DNA of 64,000 bases. Source: Labyrinthula sp. Ha (taxonomy: Eukaryota; Sar; Bigyra; Labyrinthulida; Labyrinthulaceae). How positions within the stretch are numbered: position 1 is the stretch's first letter; every line of letters starts with the position of its first letter. A model generated the notes under the pieces. That model searched no databases, was not told where the DNA came from, and was given only the letters and a program-made list of their open reading frames with translations. Positions 1-11,259 of the stretch are shown here, in pieces. The translations under genes were made by a program, and so were the position numbers. The DNA is taken from positions 682,001 to 746,000 of the forward strand of contig JAALGZ010000009.1 in NCBI GenBank assembly GCA_015227615.1. Direction: 5' to 3'.

Positions 1-48
1 AATTAGTGGAAGACTAAAACTAAGAAAATAAGAAAAACAACTCGTTTT

Positions 49-1158
49 TTATTGAAAAGTTTCCAGCGAAGAATTAAACTTTTCAATCTTCTCACGAAAC
101 TTATTAATTCGATTTTGTATTGATTCTTTTTCATTTGCTACAAGTTGATTAACACTTTGAGTTAAAGTTGAAATTTGGGTTATAATTTGTGTTGAAGAAT
201 CTTCATTTCTTCTTCTCTGTTTGAGCTCAATAGAATAGATTCTAAGGAGATTGTTAACCATGGAAGAAATCTCAGGAAAATTGCAAGAAAAAGAGAAAAT
301 AGCATCAAAGAAAAAGTCTTCGTGATCTGACAACCTTTTGTTTCTTAGTAGTAAAAAAAGTTGGCTGATAATATCCTGGACAGTTCTTTTTTCTACATGA
401 TTTTGATCAAAACAAAAAAAACTCTTAATACACATTCTTAAAATGTTGAAACAGGTTTGATGTTCAATATCCTCAGAAATAAAAAAACATGAAATTAAAG
501 TAAGGTGTTTCATTTCTCCGGGTAGAAAATGCGTCAAATCAGGAATAATTTGTTCATTAAAGCTTTCTTCTTGAAATAAGTTTCGTTTAATAGTTTTGAA
601 TTGATCCATTGATAACGAAGACAAAGATAATCGACGGATATAACAGTTCGTGGTATTAAATAGTTGAAGAAGAAAATTGGGACCTTGAAGAGAACCAAAC
701 ATTTGCATTAACTCTTTCCGTAGTTTTGGTTTATCAGAATCATTCTCTGCAGATGAAGTTATATATAACCTAAGTTTAAAAAAAATATAAAAATACCATT
801 GCGGAGAAGAGAAAATAAGTACAATATTTGCAAGCGCGGAGATATTCTTATTCTCAGTTAAATCAAGAAATTGAAGCTACTAAATAAAAAAAAACAGAAA
901 ATATACATTAATTAAAAGCTGAAGGATATTGGTAACCTCTTTTGATTTATTTCCTAATGATATATGTCTTTGGTTTAATAATAACTCTATGATTCTCTTA
1001 ACACAAATATCAAGAAAGAGTTTTGTATCTTTAGATTTTATGTTCTTTGTAGCCTCATTAATAGCTTGTTCACATATGAGGTAAGAAAAATTTCCTTCCG
1101 ATATTATTGAACTTATTAATTTATCCATATGGGAAATTCTTTTTTTCTTTGGTGCCAT
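49..1158 (-). CDS. Helical protein of unknown function, three exons, NLS-like N-terminus
   Basis: I do not recognise this family. The model has exon 1 at 1158-907, a 30-nt intron at 906-877, exon 2 at 876-797, a 27-nt intron at 796-770, and exon 3 at 769-49. The joined CDS is 1053 nt, 350 aa and a stop. Both introns begin GTAT and end TAG and are T-rich. Removing them fuses three open frames without a stop. The protein opens with MAPKKKR, which resembles a classical nuclear localisation signal. The rest is rich in Leu, Ile and Lys with no visible membrane segment, and the last 60 residues look coiled-coil (SIQNRINKFREKIEKF). An alpha-helical solenoid is possible but is inference. The three-exon structure is better supported than any function. 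The stop is close to the window edge, and nothing of the downstream neighbour is visible. Confidence 0.7.
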
Positions 1159-1715
1159 TTTTGGAAACTGATTCGTTTTCTAGTTCCTGCTAAATTCAAA
1201 AGATTACTCAGAAGCCGTGGTAATTTCATATTGCATTTGCAATCTACTTTCAAACCAACAGGTTGGGATGAGGAAATCCCACTACATTCTTGGTGCTATC
1301 CCAGGAAAAACTCTTTGAGCCATCTTGGGAAATATATTTTAAGTTTTAATTATTGGTAGTGTATTAGCTATAGTAAAGAAAAATAACCTGTTTAACTCTT
1401 GTCCAGGTTTTTAATATCTGAAATAATTTAGCCTTCAACTTTATAAATGAATTTTTTGAAAAACTTAAAAACTAGAAGGTTATGCTGCGCCTCATAGTGC
1501 AAATTCTTAATCTTCGATATAAAACCAACCTTTATTAAAATAAATTGTATTCTTGGGGATAAGATGGCCATAGATACTGTTTCAACTAATGGATAAAGCC
1601 CTAGTACTACCGAAATTAGATACAGAAAATCAAGAAGGTAGGAAACACAAAAGTAGATTGAGATAAAATTATGGGAAATGACATAAATTTAGAGATTTTT
1701 TCTTGGACATTAATA
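1159..1715. other. Intergenic, no supported gene
   Basis: About 560 bp. A 76-codon open frame on the plus strand (1129-1359) partly mirrors the first exon of the preceding gene and has no family signature. I see nothing else. Confidence 0.5.
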
Positions 1716-2330
1716 TCAGTAGTTCACCATAACAACAAAAATAATAATTGCAGAAAACTGCACAAACACACTAAATTGGCTTGCCCCCTGTTGATTTCTT
1801 GAGTTTTGTGGAAGATACCTACTCTCAGGTATTTCAATTCTACTGGAAAGTTCTTCATAAAACGTTTGTTTTTTTAGCACTTTAACATGAACAATTGTTT
1901 TCATACACAGAATGTAGTGAATTCTAGTATTTAAGCTCCTTAGACCCACTGCGGCAACCAACATGCTGCAAAAATATATTTACCGTTCTATGATCTAATG
2001 GCAAAGCCTGGGCTGATGTTTTTTGAAGAAAAAGGTTTAGTCGTGGACGTACTTTCTGTGAATCCTACAGTTTTAAATCTATTTGCACTTTGGTATCCTT
2101 TAGTTTGAAATTACAGTGAGGTCAGGTTCAGAAAAAACCGCAATATCCATTAGTTTGCTTATAAAACTAGTGAGGAGAAGTTGATCCAGAATATGAACTA
2201 TCTGGTTTTTAAAAACTTTGAGATATTGCTCAGTAATCTCAACTTTGAGCGACAAGCGATTACTTCATAATTTACTTTTGAGGTCAAGAATGTCTAGGTC
2301 TTTTAGTTTTTCCAACACGATTTTTGCTCT
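1716..2330 (-). CDS. Doubtful multi-exon or decayed gene with C-terminal hydrophobic tail
   Basis: Open segments on the minus strand read as amphipathic helical protein and are separated by GT...AG stretches. There is a segment upstream of 2275, a 33-nt putative intron at 2275-2243, a segment at 2242-2115 (contains VEITEQYLKVFKNQIVHIL), a 50-nt putative intron at 2114-2065, and a segment from 2064 (contains KVRPRLNLFLQKTSAQA). I could not find a clean junction from there to the terminal open frame at 1964-1716, which ends in a hydrophobic tail (FSVFVQFSAIIIFVVM) suggesting a tail anchor. Open runs of about 40 codons are common by chance at this base composition, so this is weak. The putative introns are longer than the 25-30 nt class seen in the secure genes. 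It could be a decayed gene. Confidence 0.2.
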
Positions 2331-2487
2331 ACATCTCTGTCCTTTTCAATTTGAGTCGTATCTTTCAATTTTTCGATTGCACCAAAACTCTTTTACATTT
2401 ATGCCTAAGCGATTGTGTTCTTGAACACTGAAATCATAAGCTAAGCTTCTCTCCATTTATATATTGTGTGAAGAACTTTTCCTTTAG

Positions 2488-3538
2488 GATGCAGGTATCA
2501 TAAACCAACAGTTGTCCAAAACCTTGAAGCATTTCGTGAGAGTGAACAAATTGAACATTTTTGAATTACATTGTAATCTTGACTCTCGTCGCTCTGTTGA
2601 ATTGCTAATTTCCACTGTTTAGTTTAGAGCCAATTAAAGCTAACTCATCCCGTGCTCTAGCTTTACTTCATATTCAAGGATACAATGATGAAACTCTCCA
2701 AGTAGCTGCAGTCAATTACCGATCATTGCACTTCCTCCTCCTGTACGCTTGAACAGTCTTGTAATAAATAGGGTAGAAAAATATAAATTTAATAAGCTTA
2801 TCCCAAGTAAACCAGATGAAAAGGTATTGAAAGGTAAAGCTAACAGCATTCACGAGATACTTAGTTTAGTAGAAAATATTTTCTTTGCAATATAATATGT
2901 GTTAGGTGGTCACATGTAGTACCAGTTCTATTGTCGAGGCCTGTAGTTACAGCGCTGAAGAAGAGAATGAATGTGATCATATTTACTACCACGCACCTAG
3001 TTTAATTGGCGGAGTCGGTTAGCTTCAATGCAACATTCCATTTCTTCTGAGCGTCTTTTAATACTAGATCACAATATAATGTGCCAGTGCTCTCACGAAT
3101 TCAGCATTGCCTGTAACTAAGTATTAGTCATGTAGAATACTTCGTATAAGACTCTAGTATAGTTGAGGGCTATAAATTTGTTCCACAGATTAAACTACAA
3201 GATCAGCTGCACGATTTGCTCCAGGCTTGCATAGAACTCATAGGCAACAGCATATCCTCTGATGCTTCTAACGTAGTAGCAAAATGATAAATTTTTCTCT
3301 CACTTAATTTTCTATTGTCATCCAGAAACTAGCAGATTTGTGCTTAGATGAGAATCAGCCTTACTACAAGCCCATTCATTATTGCATAAACAATAGCACA
3401 CTGGTAGGTCTTGAACAATTAAAACGTCTGCACCAAAAGTTTCCAAAAACCGCTTTTCTTCTAGCTAGCACTTCTTTAGTTAATCATAATACTCTTATCT
3501 GTCAGTGTATGTCGGAAGGCAAGATCGGACAACTTTGA
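2488..3538 (+). CDS. Doubtful multi-exon or decayed gene; last exon faintly like AlaRS C-Ala domain
   Basis: A chain of open segments runs from 2488 (preceded by a CCTTTAG acceptor-like site) to a stop at 3538. Candidate introns are 2869-2905 (37 nt), 3018-3067 (50 nt), one ending at 3188, and 3273-3325 (53 nt). The frame is continuous across the first two and the last of these. Around 2620 and 2700 the frame changes and I found no convincing junction, so either my model is wrong or the gene is broken. The last exon (3326-3538) contains ENQPYYKPIHYC...LICQCMSEGK, which loosely recalls the region of the alanyl-tRNA synthetase C-Ala domain around NQPLVILEM...ITCLCQ. The glycine-rich GGKGGG segment expected after it is absent. 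Treat identity and integrity as open. Confidence 0.25.
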
Positions 3539-3837
3539 TTGAGAAGTTTCAGTCTCACAGATAGGCTAGGGCTGTGTTGAGGAGAAAACCAGATGGAATT
3601 TTGTTTCTTTCTAATAAGTTGAGGCTAGAATCCACCATCTACATTCATTTGCTTGTAATTCATGTAAGAACGTTATTCTACGCTTAGAAGAAGAGCATTG
3701 AGTTGCTGAATGAATATCTTTTGGCCTCTACTTTGTGCAATGGGGACTGTACAAAGCAGTTCATAATGAAAGGAATGCAAATGAACAAATCTTACAGAAA
3801 TAACTACTAAGAAAAAATAATATCATGCTTATATACT
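3539..3837. other. Short intergenic gap before the myosin 3' end
   Basis: About 300 bp holding the 3' flank of the myosin gene. No open frame or RNA signature is visible. Confidence 0.4.
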
Positions 3838-6800
3838 CTATAGAGGTAACTCTATATCTTCAGACTGATCTCCCTGATTGTGTTCTTCCTCACTACCAAT
3901 CCCTACATCAGAATCAACTTCAACATCTAAATCTTTCATTTCCTCCTCTAACATATTCATGCCTTTCTGATCTAGAACCCCTTGACGCAAACTTAACCTC
4001 ATAGTACTTTCTTGCTTTTGACGAGTAACCAAACTCTTAATTTTCAAACTCCATTTTTGTCTCTTTTTACCATCGGCAAAAAACACTCTGAGAGGCCATC
4101 GAAGAGTTCTCGGATCAATGTCTAGAGACTGCTTCAAAGGGTGACTAGCATCAAACATCTCTCCACCTCTAGAGTTATTAATTAGAGTCTCGGTAGATAT
4201 ATTTAACCCACCCAAAGGATAACTTCCATCAGGTTTAAACCAGAACAATGAAGTTCCCTTTACAACCAAGAATCTTTCCCTCCAACCCTTTAATTGAGTG
4301 AGCTCACAAGTTCCGTGAGCTGATGGAGCCTCTTGTCCATTCAAGACACTTGGTCCACCAAAAAACCAAGGACTTTGTTTATCTAATGGAGCTAAGTGCT
4401 CTCTCTCAACTTGTTCTTCCGACGGATTATAAGGGATTTGTAAATCAAGCAGAGTATAAATTGAGTGCTCTTCTCTTAGAGATAAAATCCACTTTGCGGC
4501 AACGGGTTTCAAAAACGTAAAATGAAATAATTTTCTTGTATTTCCCGTTGCTTCGTTGACAGTAGGTGAGTAAATAGTTAGTCTATATTCATTTCCCATA
4601 AATGCGCAAAGTGTTCTAACATCATAGTTCAATCGTGTATGCAGCTTTCCACTCGTTCTATTAATATATAGTAATTGTGGTTCACTATAGTTGCCACTAA
4701 TATAACCCCCAGAGGTTAAAACTAGGGAGTATACCTTGGGTGCAGTTGTAGAAGCTCCATCAGTCGGTTTTCGACTTCCTTCACAAGCACTCTCTAACAC
4801 TACAGTTTCACCATCTTTCAAAAACTTCTTATACTCGGCGTTTCGCTCAAATATAGCTCCTGTCCTTTTTCTTAATAAATATCCACGTGCTATAGGATTA
4901 ATTTTATCGGCAATTGGTTCTAACTTTTTTACATGGTTGCGTACTAACCAGCCCCTAATAACCCGCTCAATGTCCAAACTGGATTTTTTATATTTTTTCA
5001 TACTTGTAACTTTTGTTCTTCGGTAATACGCTTGGGATAAAATAGCAACTTTTCTTTGCTTTTTGTATCTTCGCACTGCCAGAAAACAACGAATCACCGA
5101 TGAAATTTTAATCTGAGCCTTTAGTTGTTTTTCAGCCAACTCCCTAGCCTCCTTCAACCTTCTCAATCTCTCCTCTTTTGCTTCATTTTCTTCCCTTAAA
5201 ATTCGTTCTTTAGTTTCCAGCTCTCTAAATTTTCGGTCTCCCATAAAAACTTTCGAGTTTCCCATGTGCCAGATTTTTCCTTTTCCCTTGGGCAAGAGTA
5301 GATTCAAAAATTTAACCATTTTCTGCCTTTCTTGAACTTCTTCAACTAAATCTGCATTTACTTGCAAAAGTTCTTTTCCCTCCTCAGAAGCTTCAGCAAC
5401 CTCTTTAATAAGCAAAGGAAATTTTTCCAAAAACTGCTTCGGGGTGGATCTAATTGGTAAGCCATCTCTTCTAATCCTAACCATTTCTAAAGCTCCAAGC
5501 ATTCTTAGTTGCATGTGCACTTTTGTAGGCTCCCAAAGCTCACCTGGAGTTAATTTTTGCTCATTCGGTTTTAGACAACGAATGAAGTGCTGCTCGGTTG
5601 AATTAAGTAATTTCTGAAGAGAATCCATTTGCTTTGAAAACTTCCAAGACACAGATTGAAGTTTTGCATTTTTCTTTTGTCTTTGCTTAACAGCTGAGGT
5701 TTTCTTCTTCTTTGCCTTTGGTCGCTTCAACAGAGCTGCAAAACCAACTTCTCCACCTTCATCATCCGAATCATCATCATCATCGTCTTGGTCTTCAACC
5801 CCCTTGGAGTTTTCATTTCTTAGTTTAAAAATCATCTGCAAGAAACCAAAGCTGTTTTCAGGTGCGAATTCTTCACCGAATCCTTCATCAACTTCTGCTA
5901 ATTGAGTTTTTGAAGCAAGCATGGGAAAAAATGTTTTTGGAGATTTAAGCATTCGTTTTTCAGCCTTTTCTTGTGTTAAATCTTTTTCTTCAACTGGCAT
6001 CCCTCCAAGGGCAATTAAATCGGCCAAGTCCTGCTGCAAGTGATCCGCATTTTTTTGAACCATACCAACTGCATTATATTCAATATTTCCTGCAAAGTGA
6101 GTAATCTTAAAACTCAACTCATGTTGATCCACAAAAACTTTTTTATACTGTGCAGAAACTGAAGCCAAGAATTTTTTATCACTTCCATTTTTTAGAACCC
6201 CATTTTCATCGAGCATTTGAAACATTCCCATTTTTGTTTTATTATCATTTATCATCAGGAGTAAACTCTTATTATCTCTAAATTCAAGTTTTAGACTATC
6301 AGTAGAAATGCCTTCTGCATTATACTGCTCTTTCTCAATCTCCCAAACATGAGTATCAAACATATTCTGAAGAGTTTCATTTGCATAATTAATGCAAAGT
6401 TGCTCGAATGAATTATTTTGCAAACTTTCAAACCCAAAGATGTCTAAAATTCCAATAAATAATTCTTGAGAACTCTTAACCTCTTTCTTTTTCTTTTTTC
6501 CTCCTTTTGCTGCTTCTGCTCTTTGTTGTTGTCTTTCTATAGCTTGCAATGCAGATCGAGTAGCAGAATTTATTTTACTCAATAACCATTCAAAAAGAGC
6601 TTCGTACATTGCCTTAGCAAGCCCATCCCTGTTATTCTGCACCTCTTCTACAGACAATGGAACTTCTTGAATACTAGCTCGATTTTGTACATGGATAATT
6701 TTTCTTGTAAGTGTTTTATCAAATAAAAGAGGTTCAACTCCTAAAAGTTTAGCACATACTGCTAGATCCTCTTGATTTGTAACTTCCGTAATATCTGAGT

Positions 6801-8171
6801 TTTTCCTTTGTCCAAAATCCAAATTTCCTAGATGTAATATTGCAGCTAAAACTTTCCAAATATTAACCTGATCTTCAGCAGAGATGTTTATATCATTTAG
6901 GGCTTTTCGAGTTTCTGCAAAAAGCTTGATGTCATCTTGTAGAATTTGATCTTCTTGTTCTTCTAACCTTTGTTCAGCACGAATAAAATCTAAATCATTT
7001 GCTATTGTATTTTTACTTCTTCCTCTTTGCTTTGACGCAACTTTTTTTGGTTTAATACTCTTTTTATTTAAAGGATGTTTATAATACAAATATTTAAAAT
7101 CTTTGAATGTTTTACCATTCAAAATTTTTAACTCTTGTATTTCTTCTGCATCTGGAGCATTTAAACCAGCTAGAAGCTGGTAAAAAATATGATAAGATCT
7201 TTCACCTTGACCTATGGAAACAATTCGACTCTTCTCCAATAGAAAATGCCGGGTTTTCGCTCCTATCACAACTCCATTCTGATCATACTCCAATTGTACG
7301 AACTTTCCAAATCTGGACGAATTATCATTTCGTACCGTTCGAGAATTACCAATACTTTCGAGAAGTGGGTTTGATCTCATGATCAATTTTTCAACTTTTC
7401 CAACTTTAGCGTTTTTAACCCCACTTCCAACATCTTTCGCATCCGGAGCATTTGTCCTAAATACTTTATTCCTTAACCTATTAATCGAGTTCCTCATATT
7501 TCTTTTTTGCTTTTTTTTTCCTTTTTTCTTCTTCTTTGGACCTTTCTTACCTATACTCTCCTCTCTCTTTCTCTGACTTATCTGTAACAGAAAAGCCATA
7601 ATTTGTTTTGCACTTTCTGTTTTTCCTGCTCCACTTTCTCCATTAACCAAAATACTTTGACTCTTTCCTTTCATTCCAGATTCATATAACTGCTTATATG
7701 CACTAATTGCAATACTATACACATGTGGACCAATACTATCTCGAAATCTAATCAACACATCGCTTACTTTTCCAGTATTGAATTGAGGCATATCATACAA
7801 ATGAGGAATACTCTTGTATGGATTCACTGCGAGGAGAATATTTCCAGTATTGGTATATATTTGTGGTTGTTTTGGGATTGCTCTGGCTTCTAACAGAGTC
7901 AAAAGAGCTGCTTCGTTTAAATCTGGGATTTCGAAGGCGTCAGTGCAAACTGCGAGTGATGTTACCGAATGTGAAGGGTCGTAACTAAGAGTTTTTGACT
8001 TTGCGATTGTTTGGAGAATGTTTTCGTTGAATACTTCTAATTTATCTGTTTCTTTGTCATAGCTTACCACCTAAAGTTAAAATTAGAATTTGGAATTACA
8101 TCAGCAAGTTTCCAAACAAGCTTCTTATCAGGAATCCAAACTTTGTCAACTTGGTAAGAGTTTGGTTCCAT
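3838..8171 (-). CDS. Myosin heavy chain with IQ motifs and C-terminal PH-like domains
   Basis: Actin-based motor. The true start is ATG at 8171. Exon 1 (8171-8100, 24 codons) is joined across a 29-nt intron (8099-8071) to one long exon, giving 1434 aa. The joined N-terminus reads VWIPDKKLVWKLADVVSYD, the usual myosin SH3-like segment. Counting from the second exon, the P-loop GESGAGKT is at about 144-151, switch I (NDNSSRFGKF) at about 248-257, switch II (DIFGFE) at about 543-548, and the actin-binding/relay region FIRCLKPNE at about 829. Two charged insertions stand out: a Lys-rich stretch after the P-loop (about 165-230) and an Asp-then-Lys-rich loop 2 (about 758-802). IQ-like motifs lie at about 985-1075. 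A PH-like region follows at about 1085-1205, and a clearer PH domain (KGWRERFLVV...) at about 1235-1350, suggesting phosphoinositide membrane binding. The tail is acidic with no long coiled coil, so it is probably monomeric. The class is not assigned. Confidence 0.95.
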
Positions 8172-8480
8172 TTTGTGTTAACAGGGTGAATCAAGGCTGT
8201 TGAGACGGATAAAAGGCCCAGGGGTTTTCGGATTTCACTAGGATCTCTTTATTTTATGAATACAAGGAGTTTTAGCTTGTTTTTTTGGAGTTTGGAGAAC
8301 TTCAATTAATGTAGACGAAGAAAAAGAGGAGATATGAAATATTTGCACTGTAATTTCGATTTATTTAACTGAAGTTTACTGGAGCAATGATGCATTACTA
8401 CGTATTGAGGACATAGGAACTGACAAAGAACAAAGTATTAGAGGTTGAAAAAAAAGCTTCGGATTTTGCACTTCCCTAAA

Positions 8481-8633
8481 ATGGAATCAAGGACATTTGT
8501 TCCGAAAAAGGATAGAGAAATAAAAGAAAAACATAAGTGGGTAATGAATCTTTTTATGTTGGTTAAGCAAAAAGGACTTTTTCTTCCATTATATAGAGTT
8601 GAGTTAAAACTATTACTTAAAACAACAAAGTGA
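8481..8633 (+). CDS. Possible small basic protein, divergent to the myosin gene
   Basis: An ATG at 8481 opens 50 codons with no family match (starts MESRTFVPKKDREIKEKHKW). A 27-nt stretch at 8541-8567 starts GTAATG and ends TTAAG. It is exactly the length and style of the introns in neighbouring genes and in frame, so a spliced 41-residue version is also possible. Runs of this length occur by chance here. The main reasons for listing it are the strongly hydrophilic composition, the intron-like insert and its position 310 bp upstream of the myosin start. Confidence 0.22.
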   Translation: MESRTFVPKKDREIKEKHKWVMNLFMLVKQKGLFLPLYRVELKLLLKTTK

Positions 8634-9517
8634 ATATTGAAGTTTGAAGCTTTATTTAGTTTGCTACTTGAAAAAAATAACCTTTTATTCTGGTCTTTGC
8701 GTCTTTTTCTTAATTTATTGTAAGAATACTAACTAGTACCAGCTACAGTGATGTTTACAACAGCTCTCCCCCTAGGATTAAAGTTATAAGCTAATCTTCA
8801 ATTCCTACTTATCCTTGTTTGTGTTTATCTTTTCACAATTCTCTTCAGTAAAGAAAACTTATTCGAAGCTAGCATTTTGAAAACTTCATTTTCATTAAGA
8901 AAAACAAGAATACGGTATTCTTCAGTAGTCTTACCTTTTTATCTTAAACTTTTTTAAGATAAAGAGTTAGAGTTCCTCTTTCTTTAACTACAGTTGCCCA
9001 ATTACCTCTTAAATATTTTGAGCATAGTTGTTGAAATTTCTTAAATTCGAGAATCTAGTTACTTTCCTTGTAAAATCGGTAAATCATATACTCTATTGTT
9101 TTCTGCTTTATGGGAAACGAATTGCCAAGATCCTTTATCCTATATTAATATATTTGTTTGCATTTTCTTTTGACCTATGAACAAATATTCTTGGCTACAG
9201 TTTTTCATACTTTGTAAACTAATTCTGTCACCTACATTTTATCTTCATTTAAGGTTTTCTCAAAGAAGTCAGAGTTTCAGTATAGAATAACAAAGTATTA
9301 TAGATTTAAATTCATTTTTCTTTTCTGAAACACAGGATTTTCTAATAACATGTAAAACTAGCTTTCAAAGAGTCATGGATTTCATTTTTCATTATTTATA
9401 AATATAAAATGCGACTTTTAAAGGTTAAGAAATATAGCAAAAATGAATCTGCAGAAAATATTGAACACTTAAACCGCAAAACCGATGGAAAACAGAGATT
9501 AGAAAGACTAGCCAATG
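8634..9517. other. Gene-poor stretch
   Basis: About 880 bp of AT-rich DNA with frequent stops in all frames. No repeat, tRNA-like fold or conserved motif was noticed by eye. Confidence 0.4.
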
Positions 9518-9682
9518 CTACCTAAGAAGTAAAATGAGAGAGTTGTCATTGTCATGAGATGCTCTTTGCTGGAAAGTTGCTATTGTACTCTCAATAGTAG
9601 AGTTACGACGTTGAAGCCACGAATTTATATTAGCAAGATGAAGTTTTCGTTTACCTTTTTCTTTATTTTCTAATGAAAACAT
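9518..9682 (-). CDS. Possible 54-residue protein
   Basis: ATG at 9682 to TAG at 9518-9520 encodes 54 residues (MFSLENKEKGKRKLHLANIN...), polar with a basic first third and an S/T/Q-rich middle. It is not recognised. Unlike the other short frames in this gap, its composition resembles a soluble protein. A run of this length is not unusual by chance at this AT content, so support is modest. Further exons may exist because introns here are tiny. Confidence 0.28.
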   Translation of the reverse strand: MFSLENKEKGKRKLHLANINSWLQRRNSTIESTIATFQQRASHDNDNSLILLLR

Positions 9683-10056
9683 CTAGAATTTAAATCAATT
9701 TCTCACAAGTAAAACAAAATAAGGGAGATAGTACCACGCTAGCCAGATGGTTATAGGTTCTTATTTTGTATAGCTTTTCTATAACAGGTAATTGAGTACT
9801 GTTTCTTCCGACGAGTGATTTATAAGCTTATGCACTGTCAGATTCATATAGTGAAAAAACTACAGAAAACGCTTCAAAAGGCAAAATTGAGCACCTTTGT
9901 TTAATCCTGTCTGCATATACTAGGGAAGGAAAACAATGATGGAAAAAGGAAAATATTGAGACATACATAACCTTAAACAAATAACCATTTCGATACTAGT
10001 AGGCACTAACATAAAGACTGATGAGAGACTCTATTTAACGAACTCATAAGTGGTTT
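9683..10056. other. Intergenic, nothing supported
   Basis: About 370 bp downstream of the membrane-protein gene. No gene or repeat is visible. Confidence 0.4.
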
Positions 10057-11259
10057 CTACAGATAACTCAAAGCAGTAGTTGATGCAATCAAACCAGCAG
10101 CCAAGTACTCACCAAACTTTTCATTTCCTTGTGTATTCGTTCTTTCATCTAGTTCAAAGAAATGTTCTCTGATAAATGATTCACCAATTCTCCAATATAA
10201 ATAACTTACTAGTACTGCAGTTCTTCCTGGAACCTCCATGAGAAGAGTCGGAACACAAAGTGCAGCTGAAAAAACCAAATTAGTTATCTTCGCAGACTCC
10301 ACTTTCGAAGAATCATATTTTTTAGCTGTCAGCTTTTTCTTCATTTTAACAAACTGAGCATATACAACAGGAAACTCAGTAACATTATGCGCCAAGAAGG
10401 TTAAACACAAACTACTTCTGATTGTATCTTTGACAACCTTAGCAAATTTGGCATAAAATGTATTCACCAACAATTTATAATACTGAGTTTTATCCAAATT
10501 CATCTCTTTAGCCATTTTGTTCGCAGTCAGAACTAATCCCTTTGAAGAAACAAAAAAGCTCAGCATGTACAACCCGAAGAAAATTGTGATCTGCTGCTTA
10601 AAAGAGACGAAAAACCTCTTAGGGAGAGTTGAAAACCTCTCTTCATCTACCAATTCTTTTTCATAATAGTTAGAGTTAGTCTCGTGAAAATGCTTGTGAA
10701 ATCTTGATACACCGGAGTTTCCTCCTTCTCTCTTCTTATAGTACTCGGGTAGGACTGAGATCCAGATCTTTAAGTAGTTCGGTGCCATAAACTTGGCCTT
10801 ATACGCAATGTAGTTAGTATGAGCCAACAAAGCTAAAAACATACTCTTCTTATTTAATAAGAAGTTTTTAGTCATTTTTGCCCAATCTTCAGTCTTCACT
10901 GATCCGCGCTGAAACAATCCTCTTAAGAAGATGTAGATGGAAACACCCCAGGAGAAAGCATTCAGCTGCTTCTGTAGAAGGAATACTGACATAGTTCGGG
11001 CTATGAAAGTTTTTCTCGTGGAAAGCTTCAGTTTTTTCAACCCTCTATTTATTCCTTCATAGAGTAGGAAGAATGATATGGTTTTAAAGAACTTTCTCTT
11101 TAGCTCTCTATTTTTCTTGTTTGCTTCAGGAGAAAGGTGTTGGGATGAGTTGGATGTTTTAATCCTCTTGTTAACACTGGACTGAGTTAAAGTAACTAGA
11201 TTGTTCGTGAACACCACTGGTGCTGCAACTTTTAGCAGGCTCTGTGTCTCTTTGTTCAT
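10057..11259 (-). CDS. Multi-pass membrane protein of unknown function
   Basis: A 400-aa single-exon ORF with a clean ATG at 11259. It has at least five to six hydrophobic segments, for example SFFLLYEGIN, FSWGVSIYIFLRGLF, ITIFFGLYMLSFFVSS, NLVFSAALCVPTLLM, TAVLVSYLYW and EYLAAGLIASTTALSYL at the C-terminus, separated by Lys-rich loops. The general layout (GLY/IFL helices, a short hydrophilic loop with Arg/Lys after each, no signal peptide) could fit an organelle membrane protein such as a TMEM135-like or Tim17-superfamily member. That is a guess, and I see no diagnostic motif. It lies alone in a gene-poor region. Confidence 0.75.
   Translation of the reverse strand: MNKETQSLLKVAAPVVFTNNLVTLTQSSVNKRIKTSNSSQHLSPEANKKNRELKRKFFKTISFFLLYEGINRGLKKLKLSTRKTFIARTMSVFLLQKQLNAFSWGVSIYIFLRGLFQRGSVKTEDWAKMTKNFLLNKKSMFLALLAHTNYIAYKAKFMAPNYLKIWISVLPEYYKKREGGNSGVSRFHKHFHETNSNYYEKELVDEERFSTLPKRFFVSFKQQITIFFGLYMLSFFVSSKGLVLTANKMAKEMNLDKTQYYKLLVNTFYAKFAKVVKDTIRSSLCLTFLAHNVTEFPVVYAQFVKMKKKLTAKKYDSSKVESAKITNLVFSAALCVPTLLMEVPGRTAVLVSYLYWRIGESFIREHFFELDERTNTQGNEKFGEYLAAGLIASTTALSYL

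Noticed and set aside
8172-8480. TAGTACC word recurring in several gaps (for example near 2931, 8735, 9731, 14928, 16266, 22267, 54686)
   Set aside because: Rough expectation for a 7-mer of this composition is about four copies per strand, so seven is not convincing enrichment.
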